Shown: in pieces, positions 32,520 through 45,182 of the stretch
How positions within the stretch are numbered: the stretch's first letter is position 1
Layout: every line of letters begins with the position of its first letter
Translations under genes and position numbers: made by a program
Notes under the pieces: model-generated
Told to the model about the DNA's origin: nothing
What the model saw: only the letters and a program-made list of their open reading frames with translations
Databases searched by the model: none
DNA from: Malus domestica
Lineage: Eukaryota > Streptophyta > Magnoliopsida > Rosales > Rosaceae
Assembly: GCF_042453785.1 (NCBI RefSeq)
Contig: NC_091673.1
Span: forward strand, 565,501 to 629,500
DNA length: 64,000 nt
Direction of reading: 5' to 3'

Positions 32520-33990
32520 TAGAAAAAAGGTTTAGAGAGATGGGGTTTAGGGATATAAAATTCAATGTTTTACCCACCTACCTTAGAATCCCTCCTCCAA
32601 ATCCACCCACAACCCACCCAACCTACACCCACGTTCATCAGATTTGAAATAATTATAATCTCTCTTTGTTTCGACGTGAAAATATTTTTCTAATCTTGTC
32701 TGCGAAAGTTGTAGCAATTAAGGAAAAAAAAACAGGAAAGCTGTGTCATAATATAACGGTAAAAGCAAACTGCATCTTGTTTCACTTTTGGGTTCGGAGT
32801 CTTGTACTCCAACTTTGACTCTACGCCTTCGGTCGGTTTTATTCATCATTCATTAACGTAATGATGGATAGACGAGTGATGTAGCAGGATTAGGAGTAAG
32901 TTTAACTACAAGGAAAACTCACTGATTAAGCACTCGTAGGGTGAAAATTTTCAGCTTTAGGAATCAAACTCGAAATTTCCGACCAAAATTGAAACTTAAA
33001 AGCATGGGAAGAACATAGAAGGTAAACAAAACGTATGAGCCAGCATGACTTAACCCTCCCAAGTTCCAAAGCTATGGGACAGCACAGTCGCTCTAACTAA
33101 TGTGGTTAAACCCACGGGTAACCTGAGTTTAGGGCCACAAGTTTCAGTAATCTTATTAAGTGCCTTTAAACAGGACCCTAAATTGGAAACTCTCATCTTT
33201 TTTACCTCACGATGGTCATTAACTACCATTCAAAACCTACTTGCAAATTGAGAGGGAAAACCTACCATTCAATTTATATTCAGGCCAGTGGACTAGTAGA
33301 GGGCGAAACCAATGCCCCCCATCGTTTAGTCAACCATCCACCTTCACCACCCTAAACACTCCAATCCACTTTCCCAAACGCCTTCGTTTCCATTCGGTTC
33401 GACCAGATGACAAAACCCCATCGCGTCTCTCGCCTTAGAGCTTGCGGTGCAACCCCCAAAAGCCAGAATCCATAAACCTTTGAAGACGACCGGCAAGTTT
33501 ACGCCATGAAAGGAAGCTTGCAGTCCCAGAACAGGTACGACGCTTCTGATCCTTTGCAACAATCATTATGTTCAAAGTATGTAAAACTATCACACAATGC
33601 ACATTTCTGCATCTCACCAAAAAAACAAATGTCCAGAAAACACCGACCCGGAGTTCATGAAACATGAAATTCTACGACTTTAAGTTTCTGAGATTGTTAA
33701 AAACAACAGAGCAACACCGGTCAGTCCGATTCAAGACAATCAAAATAAAAGGTCATGATTCTTACATATTTGACAATCCCTTAAAGGTCGTTTCTCTTCA
33801 ACAAATCTACCACCCCCTGCTAAGAACCAACACTCGGAATCCAATAAAGCTGCTCCTCAAAGCCCATAGTCGTCACCTTTTCCGCCTCTTTCCAATATTT
33901 CGTCTCCCCATTGGGTAGATAAGCGTTTCAAAGTTGCGTATTTGTAAGTCCGTTCTTCAGTTTCTGTCAGCGGGATGTTTCTAAATCCTC
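32520..33990. other. Intergenic DNA and TOM3-family 3' untranslated region
   Basis: No supported coding region. About 33440-33990 probably holds the 3' untranslated part of the minus-strand TOM3-family gene. Short frames here have no family-like composition. Confidence 0.4.
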
Positions 33991-36900
33991 TCAGCGAATG
34001 GGATGATATTGTGTGATCCCACGCTTTGGAGGCAACTTCCTCAAAATGAAAAGGACCAAAGAAGAAGGCAATATCTCCACCAACTGCAAAGAAAGGGCAA
34101 GGCCGCAAGGAAAATTTTAAGGCGAGAATTGAAGATCCAATGAATGGACCAAAAGACTTACTCCAAAAACATAAACCAGATGCTTACCAGGTAATATATG
34201 AAGTTTAGAACCGGGTGATTCAAAACATCAAGGTTTGCAGCTTTATCGAATGCATTGAAGCACATCTGTAGCACAAGAGAAGAATAATGGAAGCTTAAGT
34301 GAGGAAACAATAAATCAGATGCATACAATTCAACCATGGCTTTAACATCCAATCGGAATTTTTGGTCGTATACTTGTGCACGCACATGATATGTACCATC
34401 TATGTGATTTTGATTGTTAAAACTATGACCAACTTAAAGACATCAAACGTTCTCAATTCAAGGAGTAGTAGGTAGAATCCATAAAAAAAAATCAAGCACT
34501 CACCATTACACATCTGACAAGGAAACATGTAAAACATATGGTTGTCACATAACCAACCTGTAAAAGTCACAAAACAGAAGGAAAGTGAGTACATCTGCGG
34601 ATGAGAATTTAGAGGTCCTCAAAACAATCTTTTTCAAGTCTTTACCTCCTGCAGCTTCTTACGTCGTCCCTTTGATTCTACAGGAAATCTCTGCAACATC
34701 AAGAAGAGTCTGCCAGAAACAAAAGCATTAGAAGATTGCCCATAATCAGAGGATTGGTGTTATATTACCAAATTCTCTCCCAGATGAACATATGCAACGG
34801 CTAAGGTAACTGCTACCGAATTAATACTTTATGCGTAACTTTGACATAGTAAGATTAACTATAGCATGTACAAGATACTAATCTTCTGAAAGTAATGACA
34901 TTCCATCACATAAAGGGGATGGTACAACACAGAAATTTTATCCCTCACCCATCTTACAGGTGCCCATAAAAAATCATTCAAACTTCATGAGAGCCAAACT
35001 ATCTTAACACTATTTGAGAAGAAATCTCCTCCCTAAAGGACAAAAAATTTAGAAACAATCAAAGTATAGAGGGTGTGAGAAGGAGTGAGGGAGAAGTAGA
35101 ACTGTTTTTTCTAGTACAACTGTACAACCTAAATTCAGTGGCAGCTACACATAAGAAACACAAGGCAATATGACTAACTTTCAACGAATCCATTAAATAT
35201 GATGCATTTATGAAAATATAGTTGTTCGTGAAGGCTCAGTATAGTGCTTATTTGTTTGAATTATTTGCTTTTCTGGGCTACGCAACGCTGGCAAGAACAT
35301 CGTACCTACTTAACTTAGGCCACATCTCCTGTGTGTCTTAAAGGTCCTGACGTGTGATGTTGGTCATGTAGAGCCAAACACAGTATGAATTTGATTCCAA
35401 CAAGTAAACTTATGTGAAGGTAAGTGAATTTCAATTTTGCTTTTTGTTACACTTTATTTCCTTTTTATTTCAGACGTACACAGGACAATGTGATTTTGCA
35501 AATGTAGCGTTTCATGTCAGAAAAACCGGCAAACAACCAAATGCAGATCAATTACCTTCCACCATATAGAAGAAACCCAAGCGCTGCAAATAAGGACACA
35601 CCTGCAAGAATATGTCTTAGAATAACAGATTATCGAGATAAACTACAAATCTTCAAATACTATATGTACCTACTGAAAAAAAATACCTGCAAAGAACATC
35701 TTAGATAAGATGAAGAGAACTGGGATAGGCTTCCACCACAATATCAGCCACATAGCAATCTGTAACAAGTAAACCGAAACAAAAATACTATTAGATGTAG
35801 CATTCCCAACTCCCCAGATACTTCACATTATTAACTAGCAATATACATAGAACTGCGCAGACAGAGGTGCACCACAATAAGCGTAATCAGTACCATATCA
35901 ACTACAATGAATATCCAAAAAGTAGCCAATTGTCCTACTTTAAATAGGTACCCGTACACATTCTCTCCACTATCCAGTAAAACAATCCCCAAACTTCTAC
36001 TATAATATCTGAATTATTGAATTCATCAAGACCAATATTTTTGATATATTTTCAAAGAGTTTCAATCCAATTCATACATAGGCGGAAATGAGCAGAAAAC
36101 TCTTTTAAACTGTATTTGACATAATGAGTGGCAAAGATGAAGCTGAACTTAGCAAGACAAACAGGTGAGTAGGAGATTAAATGATATATGTATATATGTG
36201 CGTGCGTGTCCACAAAGATGTGAGGAAGATGATCATCGTTTGCACTATGTCAGAGAGAGATAGAGAGAGGAATGATTTCGTTATAGAATATGCAAGTATA
36301 GGAAAATAGAAGGAATGGAAAGTGTTTCAACTTTAGTTTTATTTCCCATTATGGAAAATATAGATACAGCATGGTCTCGATCTCCTTTCCATCTTGGAAT
36401 AATATTAGTATAATGTGAAGATAATTAGTTAATGAGTTCATTAGCAAGGACCTTGAGGAAAGGTAAATTCCAAATAATACGCACGTGCACAGAGGAGCAG
36501 TTTTTCCTTATCCGGCACAAATGAGTTACATCTCGATATTCCTAGCCAGCATGACATTTAACAAAACCATACACCCCTTGGGTGCTTCCAGTCAATTGTA
36601 GGCCAAAGCATAAACTGTGCACACACCTAACAAAATCATCACCCTGCTACCTTTATCTACTTTCTTGCATTTTAAAATATCTAATAAAAAAACTCGCTAA
36701 ACCCCTTTGGGTGCTTCCAGTCAGCCGTAAGTTAAAGCATAAAGAAAATCTAAAACCCTCACATGCCACTCCTGTTAAACATCTCTTATCCTTCCAAACT
36801 TTGTAACTTTGTCCAAATTACTTTATCTTTCTCTGAGCCCTTTGACCCCATTGCACATATCTATCAGTCTTGATTGCTCGAATGACATCTGGTTGCAACT

Positions 36901-38288
36901 ATTTTTCATCAATACACACCAAAAAAAAGGTTCTTAGGAACCATATTCATGAAAGAGATTTTGTGTAAATATGCGGAAGGTTTATTCAGAAACCTTTCAA
37001 CTGCATTGTTTACAGGGCCCTATGTATAATAAACAATAAAAAAAAATGGCAAAAAGAAAAATGAGATGAACGTTGTGCTCTATTCAGAAACCATGACTTG
37101 CTTCCATGCAGAAGAATCCAACTCCAAAAGCTCCCTTTTGTCGGGACTTAAAGTGACACAGTGGAGTAGAAATTTCACCTGAATCACATAAACCACAGCA
37201 TTGATAGTCAAGAAGCTTGGCCTCAGTCCATCTGTAGAAACAGCACGTGCCTGTTCAATTTACACATAAGGGTCATAATCAAACCGCCTTAGTCCAACAC
37301 CACTCCCACAAAAGAAATCATTTACATAAGAGTATTTGAAATGAAATATAACCTGATAGTAAATTTCGGCCCAGAACAGAACCAAGAGTGCATAGGTTGT
37401 GAAGAAAGCAAGACTCGGCATATCAAGCAAGATATGTTTGACAATCTGACAAGAAAACACAAAAAATAACTTAAAATCTACTAAAAACAACTAAACTTAA
37501 GAAAATGGCACTGACGAGAATTCAACCTCCGGATGCAGATTCTGCACTTGCCGGCGGAAAACAAACACAGCTGATCGAACTACATGAACAGAAAAAGGAG
37601 AAAAATATGTAAACACTTGCACACAAAACAAATCATGAACGCAATTAAAATCCCGAAAATGCACCAGCCGCGACAAATAAGATACAAACCTCCATTGACA
37701 ACGAAATTAAGAAAGTGGAAGACTTTCTGTGTGGTCCAACCGTACTCCGGCACTCTCAATTGTATCCGAATCAATTGAACCTAGTATTTAATATAAATAC
37801 CAAATTAACATATAAATCTTCACCAAATCTCTGCATTAATCTTGAAATTAATAACAGTGCATGATAGAATTGAAACATAAACACACACACACAACTCCAA
37901 AGTACTAGCTGAATATTTTCCCTTCAAATTCGAAGCAACCAAACGAAAACTACAAATCTTAGCAAACAAGAATCAGAATTCAGCTAAACAAATAAAATTG
38001 TCACATACAGATAACAGATATATACATACATATATATATATACACACACACAAATATATATAGTATATAGAAATAGATAAAGATATACATAGAGATTGAG
38101 ATGCATACCAGGGCAACGACGGCGACGAGACCGTAGAGAATAGCGAGGGCATGAAATATGCGGTCTTGCCAAATAGAGGAGGCATTGATGTTGTGCCACC
38201 AACTCGATGCCTCTCCCAGGTTGTAAGCTATCACCGCCGACTCCACCACCCCGACGCCGCCGCCGCCGCCGCCTCCGCCACGCGCCAT
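33991..38288 (-). CDS. TOM3: TOM3/TOM1-family seven-transmembrane protein
   Basis: Eleven exons with GT-AG borders and consistent phase: 38288-38109, 37780-37690, 37579-37527, 37445-37353, 37250-37179, 35759-35687, 35601-35556, 34709-34646, 34557-34504, 34265-34188, 34083-33991. Total 298 residues, the usual family length. Exon 2 encodes the diagnostic [19 protein letters not shown]. Later parts give [27 protein letters not shown] and [14 protein letters not shown] at the C-terminus. The family consists of multi-pass vacuolar/endomembrane host proteins first found as host factors supporting tobamovirus multiplication. The N-terminal region ([18 protein letters not shown]) resembles TOM3 more than TOM1, and neighbours agree with the TOM3 locus of Arabidopsis. 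A Gly8 run follows the initiator MAR. Intron 5 is the longest (1.4 kb). Confidence 0.92.
36570..36750. repeat. ~43-bp direct repeat in TOM3-family intron 5
   Basis: TTGGGTGCTTCCAGTCA followed by a GTAAG/GTAGG and AAAGCATAAA occurs at about 36578 and 36707. Coordinates approximate; no function inferred. Confidence 0.6.
38020..38065. repeat. TA/CA microsatellite in TOM3-family intron 1
   Basis: Compound run of TATA, CATA, (TA)n and (CA)n on the plus strand, ~45 bp before the exon 1 donor. Confidence 0.85.
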
Positions 38289-38745
38289 CCGAACGCCACC
38301 AATTCCTACTTTATTTTTCTTTAACTTTTTTTTTACCTATTTATTGCTTATATTAATACGTAATTACACAATTATTACTCGCTTTTCTGAATCCTAAAAC
38401 CGAAGAGGTTGGAGAATTGAGAAACGATTTTGGAATCGCCCCGCAAGAAAGCGAAGAAGAAATAAATAAATAACCAATCAAATCCAAACCAATTTAAATT
38501 CAATCGCCAATGTGTTTTCTTTTCTTTTTTTTTTTCCTTGGAGAAATTGGAAATAACAAAACGGCCGGCGAAAATAGGAGAATTCGAGCCCGAAGCGGAG
38601 GTGTGGCCCGTGGGGATTGAAGTTGTTGGGCTTTTTACACTTATGGGCTTGCAGGGCTTTTTTCTCGAACGCTTCCGGTTATATTCACAGCGGAAAATTG
38701 TAAACGCTTGCGGGATTGCCGCCTCCATATTGTGACTCTTATCCA
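38289..38745. other. Promoter region of the TOM3-family gene
   Basis: No gene. This is ~460 bp between the TOM3-family ATG (minus) and the Mutator-like element, so the element's insertion sets the upstream limit of the promoter. No clear TATA box identified. Confidence 0.4.
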
Positions 38746-40369
38746 AGGTATTAAATATCGGTAATATCGGAAATATCGGTAGTCCGAAAACACGGAAATA
38801 TCGACGGAAATATTGATAAAATATCGATATCGATAAAAATTACATGGAAACCACGGAAATTGTAAGAAAAACTTGGAAATTTTTATTGAAACTTTGCAGG
38901 ATGTTTATTTAGTCAATTATCTATTAGTTTATCACAAAAAATTGGAAGGAAATGCATTGCATGATGGATTTAACATTATCAAGTTGATTATATAGCGAGC
39001 TGACAAACATTGTGAGTGTAGAAAATATGTAGTAATTAATCATTTATATATGTAGTAATTAATGAAAGAAGTTTAAACACACCATAATCATTTATATATA
39101 ATGAATTAGTACAATATTTTACACTTTATATATTGCATGGTAAGATACATGAGTGACTTATTCTTATAACGGGTACATATCATTTTTTTTTTATAAAAAT
39201 TAATGGGTACAAACTTATTCTTATTTTATTTTTTATATATTTGAAATGTTTGAATTGAAAATTAATTAGGAGTTTAATAAGGATGTGAGTATTAAAACTC
39301 TAAATAAATTACTAATTATTGTTCATATGTGCTAGTTTGGTTTCCCTCGTTAGCCCACAAATAAATCGAATGATAAAATGTAAAAAGAATATCCAACCAA
39401 TCTAAAATTTAAAAATACATTAAGTCATATAACTTAAGATATTTTGAATGGTTATATTTAACTTTTTAAAATTAAAAGTAAAAATCATGGTTGGGTGGGT
39501 GGTTGAAATTGAAACTTTGAAAAGGTGCAGCATGCTTCCCCATTTCAGCACCACGTGTGTGGTGTGACCTCCCCTCCATCCCGATTCCCCATCCTTCACA
39601 TCTATCTTCTCTCTCAGTCCTCTCTTTCTCTCCACTTTCCCAGGCTCTCCCTTTCTCTGCTTCTCTCCCTCAGTCTCTTCTTCTCTGCAAAACATGCACA
39701 GACCACACATGCACACACCACACACGCAGACCACACACGCACACACCACACACGCAGTCTCTCCTTCTCTCCCTCAGTCTCTCCGTCGTCCGTCCATCCT
39801 TCTCCCTCAGCCTCGATCTCGATCCTTCTCTCCCTCAGTCTCTCCGTCCGTCTATCCTTCTCCCTCAGCCTCGATCTCGATCCTTCTCCCTCAGTCTCTC
39901 CGTCCATCCTTCTCCCTCAGTCTCTCCGTCCATCCTTCTTCTTCTCCCTCAGTTGTCTCTGGTGGTGCGCCGCTGAGCAAGGAGTTGGCCCAGTCATCGA
40001 TATTTCAGGTGAGATTCCATTGAAACCCTAAGCCCTAAACCGATATCACATATGTTGAATCGTTGATGCATGCGTGAAATTTGGAGTATATATGTGAAAT
40101 TTAAGTTAAAATTCGTGTTTTTGCAAGGTTTTTGGGACGAAATGGGCTCGGGAACAGGCACACCATCTCCGGCGTCCGATATCGGAATCCGATTGCACCG
40201 TTCAACGAAATTTCTCGATATTTCCAAAATATCGCGATATTATCGATAATATCGATAATATCGCGATATTTGGACGAAAACTACACGGAAACCAGTTTAA
40301 ATATCCATTACCCGAAAAATCGATATTATCGGCGATATTTCGCCGATAATATCGATATTTAAATCCATG
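38746..40369. mobile_element. Mutator-like element with 10-bp target duplication and gene-like cargo
   Basis: CTCTTATCCA flanks both sides (38736-38745 and 40370-40379). The left end AGGTATTAAATATCGGTAAT and inverted right end CATGGATTTAAATATCGATA start long terminal inverted repeats rich in TATCGATA-like palindromes (about 120 bp each side). The 1.6-kb interior has no transposase. Its right half (39520-40050) is a CT-rich leader-like stretch with CA-rich and 20-25 bp CTCCCTCAG repeats. It ends in ATTTCAGGTGAGATTCC, a good splice donor, followed by AACCCTAAGCCCTAAACC. It may be captured 5' leader and first intron of a host gene (Pack-MULE style). Confidence 0.8.
39685..39955. repeat. CA-rich tract and CTCCCTCAG minisatellite
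   Basis: 39690-39760 repeats ACACACGCAGACCACACACG-like units. 39760-39955 holds repeated CCATCCTTCTCCCTCAGTCT and CCTCGATCTCGATCCTTCTC units of 20-30 bp. Open frames in several phases here are products of the repeats. Confidence 0.85.
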
Positions 40370-40620
40370 CTCTTATCCATTTACATGTAAGGCGGATTCG
40401 TTACACCGCTTTTTTTACACATATTTTTTTGGAGCTTGTTTTTTAATGTATACTAATAGTCTAAACTGTTTATTTTTTAGAACATTATTCATGAATTATT
40501 CTTGTAAAAAAATAAACAAATATGAAATCATTAAAATATTCAATTGTGGTGGAAAAAACATGAACGGCTACGATTCTACTAAAAGAAACTAAAGCTTTAA
40601 TCAAACGGTCATAAGAGATT

Positions 40621-40711
40621 GTGTGATTTTTGGTAGACATGACTTTAAAAGAAAGACCTAAATATATGTGTGATTTTTTGTAGACATGACTTTAAAAGAA
40701 AGACCTAAATA
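40621..40711. repeat. 47-bp tandem duplication
   Basis: GTGTGATTTTTGGTAGACAT through GAAAGACCTAAATA is repeated with 47-bp spacing and one mismatch. Recent local duplication in intergenic DNA. Confidence 0.9.
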
Positions 40712-40961
40712 ATATATAGAGGAAATAAAATTTGTGTAAAAAATTATGTAAAATTAATGTGATGGATCCACCTCTCTAAAATATGGGTATGGAGTGAAAT
40801 TTAAAAAAAAAATTAAAAAGAGACCTGTTTTGTAATGATAATATGTGAATAAACACGTGTGAAATAAACTAATTGTTTAAGGTATGTGATGAGTCCAAAA
40901 AGTCGGTGAATCTCATTAATTTTGAGTATCACATGCCCAAAAACAAAAGTATAAAATAACC

Positions 40962-41153
40962 AGACAAGGATTGTCTGCCCTTCTAATTTCGGTGCCCTTC
41001 CGTGCCCTCCTGTTTTGTATGGATACGGTTAAACCATGTCAACATAAGATAAAAATGAATAGTAATATAAAATGTTGACGTGGCTTAACCATGATCACAC
41101 AAACAAGAGGCACAGAAGGGCATCAGAAGTGGGAGGGCAGACCATCCTTGTCC
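40962..41153. mobile_element. Mutator-like MITE with 9-bp target duplication and long inverted repeats
   Basis: AAAATAACC flanks both sides (40953-40961 and 41154-41162). The 192-bp element has ends AGACAAGGATTGTCTGCCC and, inverted, GGACAAGGATGGTCTGCCC. Pairing continues imperfectly for ~50 bp, so the element could fold almost entirely into a hairpin. Non-coding. Confidence 0.88.
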
Positions 41154-41653
41154 AAAATAACCAAAGAGGGTCGTCCCCATACATACTATGTACTAGTGTG
41201 ATTGTCATCTGAAGAATGTTTTGCACATTAATTCAATGCATAAACCATCTCACCAAATCATAAACTTTGTGTTGGTGTCTCGTATTCTTTCTTTTCCATT
41301 TTTTTTCTTCAAACGAATGTACTTAATTAGTACAAGATAGAAAGACCAAAGAAGTGAGGGAGGGAAATGGATTTGAAATCCAAATTCAGATCGTAACCCG
41401 CAGATCCGAGCACATGATAGGGCGGTGATCGAATATCACGTCTAAAGAGGAGACAGGAAGGAAAAGTAACAAACAGATAACAGTAAAAACAAGCGAAAAA
41501 CGCAACTCACTGCGAAAAGGTGTACTTTCAGGCTTTCAGCGGGTCCAAACCCTTACGTTGTCTGCAAACATAATTAGTCCCTGCGAAAGTGAGACCGACC
41601 GACTGCGACGTGACTTTCCTTCTTTCCCTCACTCACTGCAATCTGTGTACGAC

Positions 41654-41784
41654 CCTCTCTCTCTCTCTCTCTCTGCAACTCTCAAGCTCCTCAAAACAAG
41701 CAAAAAGCAAACTCACTCGCCCACGCATTCATTCATTCGTTTCCTCCTTCCTCCTAGAGAGAGGGGGAGAGAGAGAGAGAGAGA
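41654..41784. repeat. CT and GA microsatellites in the remorin 5' leader
   Basis: A (CT)n run at about 41655-41673 and a (GA)n run at about 41757-41783 lie 60-190 bp before the remorin ATG. Such GA/CT tracts are common in plant 5' leaders. Confidence 0.9.
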
Positions 41785-41847
41785 ATGGTTGAGTGAAATT
41801 CTACATCAACGCGTTGAATTGCATGATATTGTCACCCTCACATTTCC

Positions 41848-44800
41848 ATGGATTACGAAAGGATCCAAAAGCCTCAGGTGCCTCTCACATTCCATCGTTT
41901 TCAAACTTAATGTGCAAAACTCGAAACATTTTCTGTCTTTATCTCCAAAACCCCTCATTCTTTATCCGTCAATTTCACGAATTTGCTTCAAAGTTTTTAG
42001 CTTTCTCATTTTTTGGGTACAAAAACACAGACCCCTTTTTGAGTTTATCGGATAGCTTATTGGGGATTTGAAAGTGCAGGTGGGCGGTGGGGGATTTTCC
42101 CCAGGGAAGCTGAGGAGTATGCTACTGGGAGTAGAGAAGAAGAGGAAGGAGAATGAAGATACTGAATGTGCATTCACTCTGAGATCTCAGCCTCCTGACT
42201 TTGATGATCAAGCTGGTTAGCTCTTTGTTTTCCCTTTTTAAATTAATCAGTCATTATTTGAATCTTATATTTCTTAGTCTTTGAATTAAGCTAGCTACTG
42301 GGTCTGTGGCGATTCCGGTTTAGCAGAAAGCAGTCAAATTTCGTATTTTCTTTTCAATTTTCCTCAGTTTTCTCGAGAAACAAACAAAGGTAGTTAACCA
42401 TTGCTTGTAGCCGAGCCTAATTAAACTTTAAAAAAAATGATACTTTGTGGTCAACAGATCAGAATTAGTGAAATTTATTCTTGATGTTCTTACCCTTTCG
42501 ATGTTTGACTGGATTCTTGCAGGGGGTGGTGCATCTGATAACTGCAAAGATGTGGATGTTGTGAGTGTTCATCCCAAATGCTCGACTTTGAATGCTGCTG
42601 ACTCATTAGGCCCGGAGATGGGTAGCGACCAGCGATTGAAGGATAGCAGATTAGTCAATTCAAGAATTAGGAGCCAAGAAGACCCTTCTTTAGATTATGG
42701 TAGTGGGTGCGATGCTATGAGTGTGTCCGCCTCCATGTTTGAGTTTCAGAAGGCAGAGCGTGCCCCACAAAGGGTGCCTCTTGCCCCATTCTCCAAACCA
42801 GCGCCGTCCAAATGGGATGATGCGCAGAAGTGGATAGCGAGCCCAACTTGGAACCGGCCAAAGATGGGACAGGTTCAAATGCAGGGTGGGCAAGGGGTTG
42901 GGTTGCAAAAGGTGGGTAGCTTTGGTTATGGGAGTGGACAATCGAGCTGTAGCACAAAGGTGGTTGTTGAAGTTCCAGATCAAAAAGTAGATATTTTTGA
43001 AGAACCTGATACGAAAAGAATTGACACAAGCCAACCTAAGACGGCAAATGGGGGGCAGAAGTGTGTAAGTTGGGAGCCTGATCCATACCCTATTGCCGAT
43101 TCATATGGCAAATCGGTGCTCATGGTTGAGAGCTCTGTCGGAGAGTCGGCAAGTAAGAATGTGGTTTTCTTCTTGTTTCATGACTGCATCCTTATTTATC
43201 GAATAAGACTTTCAGCACTGTAAATCAAGTTGGTGCGTAGCAGGAATTTCACTCAATTCGGTGTTCTAGAATGTTTTTTTACACTTTCAGTAGGAAATTT
43301 CTTTCAACGCTTGAACATTTTAACAGTCAATCTCTTCAGTACAACATTTTGATACATACCATTTTATTATAGAAATCCATTCCTAATAGGAACCGAGTCG
43401 GTGTCCATCTTGTCCTTTAGGGAGTCTGGTGTGGGAAATGATTTGAAGAACGATGTGTTTGTTCTCGTGTTATTTCATATTGTTAAGTGAGGCCTATCAG
43501 AAAGAAACTGCTTTTATAATTGTTTATAACACTCACAGATCTTCCTGCCTTCTCGTAAATTAACTTTCATGTGCAATACTTTACAAGGTGAGCTTTAGGC
43601 GACAACTTGGAACTAACTAGCTGCACAATTTGCATATGATTTCGCAGTCAATCTTAGCCAGCATGATTCTTCTACAGCCTTTCATGGAACAACAATATTT
43701 ATTCCTCCTCCTTCAACAGCAAGGTCGGTGTCAATGAGAGACATGGGGACAGAGATGACACCTATAGCTAGTCAGGAACCCTCCAGGACTGGAACTCCCG
43801 TGGGGGCAACAACACCAATTCGCAGTCCTAATAATTCAAGTCCATCAACTCCTAGCAGAGCTGCACCCACTTCATCTCCGATTGACCAAAATACTAACAA
43901 GGAGTTGTCTGAAAAGGAGTTACAATTGAAAACTAGGAGAGAGATAATGGTTCTTGGGACGCAGCTGGGTAAGATGAACATCGCTGCTTGGGCTAGCAAA
44001 GAGGAGGATAAGGATGCATCCGCGTCACAGAAAACTGTACTGGAAGAACAGCCGGGTACAAGTGTTATTGAGACACGTGCAGCAGCATGGGAGGAATCTG
44101 AGAAAGCCAAGTATATGGCTAGGTTAGTTCATGCCGCCTTCTTTTGTTTTTTTGTTTTTAATACAGTATCCATCTCGTACTACTGTAACTGGACTGTTAG
44201 ATAATGATGCTCGATTTTTAGGGACACATTGATATTTATGCTGCATTTTCAAATTGTGGAGTGATCATGTGGCCATGCAATTATCCAGGTTCAAGCGTGA
44301 AGAGATGAAAATTCAAGCTTGGGAAAACCATCAGAAAGCGAAAACAGAAGCTGAGATGAGGAAAATCGAGGTACTTTAAGTTGCTTTCTGTTAGAAAGCT
44401 TGTTGTGCCAGCCATTCCGTGTTCCAAATATCATATTTTCTCTCTTTTTATTATTTTTGAGAAAAAATCTATAGAGTAATTTACAAACTCTCGTTAGACA
44501 TCAAAACAATATCCAATTTACGCCAGCCGGGCTGGACTGATTATCTAAAATTTAAGATTGGCCAATGTTACCTGGAACATAAACACTGACCATTCTAAAC
44601 TGCAAGAGGGTGGGTCCTAATGAAGAATGCACTCGCTAGGACTTCTTCGGGTTTTCCCGAAAAACCCTATAGTACCTGCTCATTATGACACAATGCGATG
44701 TGGACATGTGGTCATTGTGTTGCGCGAGAGCTTTAGGTCTTTGTTGTCACAACCAAAAAAATGAACAGCAGGCCAGCCTTGTATCAGGTTGAGTTCTTTC

Positions 44801-45182
44801 GGGCCACTTAGTTCTTTATCACATATATCTTGTTAATTGGTTACTTGTTTGCTCGGATACTTGAAAATAGTGTACACGTCTTGTAAACATAGAAAACCGT
44901 CAAGACATTGAACTTGTAAATCTATGCATTCTCTTGGAACCTTTACAGTTTATTGAAACAGACAGTCGTTGCTTCCAGGTCGAGGTTGAAAGGATAAGAG
45001 GACGCGCTCATGGTAAGCTTATGAATAAGTTAGCAGCTGCAAGACATAAAGCTCAAGAAAAGCGAACTGCGGCAGAGGCCAAGAGAAACCGGCAAGCAGC
45101 AAAAGCAGAGCATCAAGCAGAGTACATTCGCAAAACCGGTCGCATCCCGTCCTCGTTTTGGTGTTGGGGTTGGTGCTGTTGA
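41848..45182 (+). CDS. Remorin family protein
   Basis: Six exons: 41848-41877, 42080-42215, 42523-43152, 43648-44122, 44289-44370 and 44979-45182, total 518 residues with all phases consistent. The first coding exon is only 30 nt and encodes MDYERIQKPQ. It splices to VGGGGFSPGKLRSMLLGVEKK, an N-terminal block typical of this remorin group, so the next ATG (42119) is not the true start. Residues ~60-330 are low-complexity and probably disordered, with FEFQKAERAPQRVPLAPFSK and the PSKWDDAQKWIASPTWNRP motif. The C-terminal remorin domain (TRAAAWEESEKAKYMARFKR to YIRKTGRIPS) is a long coiled coil. The protein ends FWCWGWCC, a Cys-rich membrane anchor likely S-acylated. Remorins are plant plasma-membrane nanodomain scaffolds. 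Confidence 0.92.

Noticed and set aside
39525..40031. Several overlapping Ser/Pro/Leu-rich ORFs on both strands
   Set aside because: All phases are open because of the CT/CA repeats in the Mutator-like element; typical of a simple-sequence region and not of a protein.
42119..42217. Remorin start at Met 42119
   Set aside because: It would discard a conserved N-terminal block that the upstream 30-nt exon supplies in frame.
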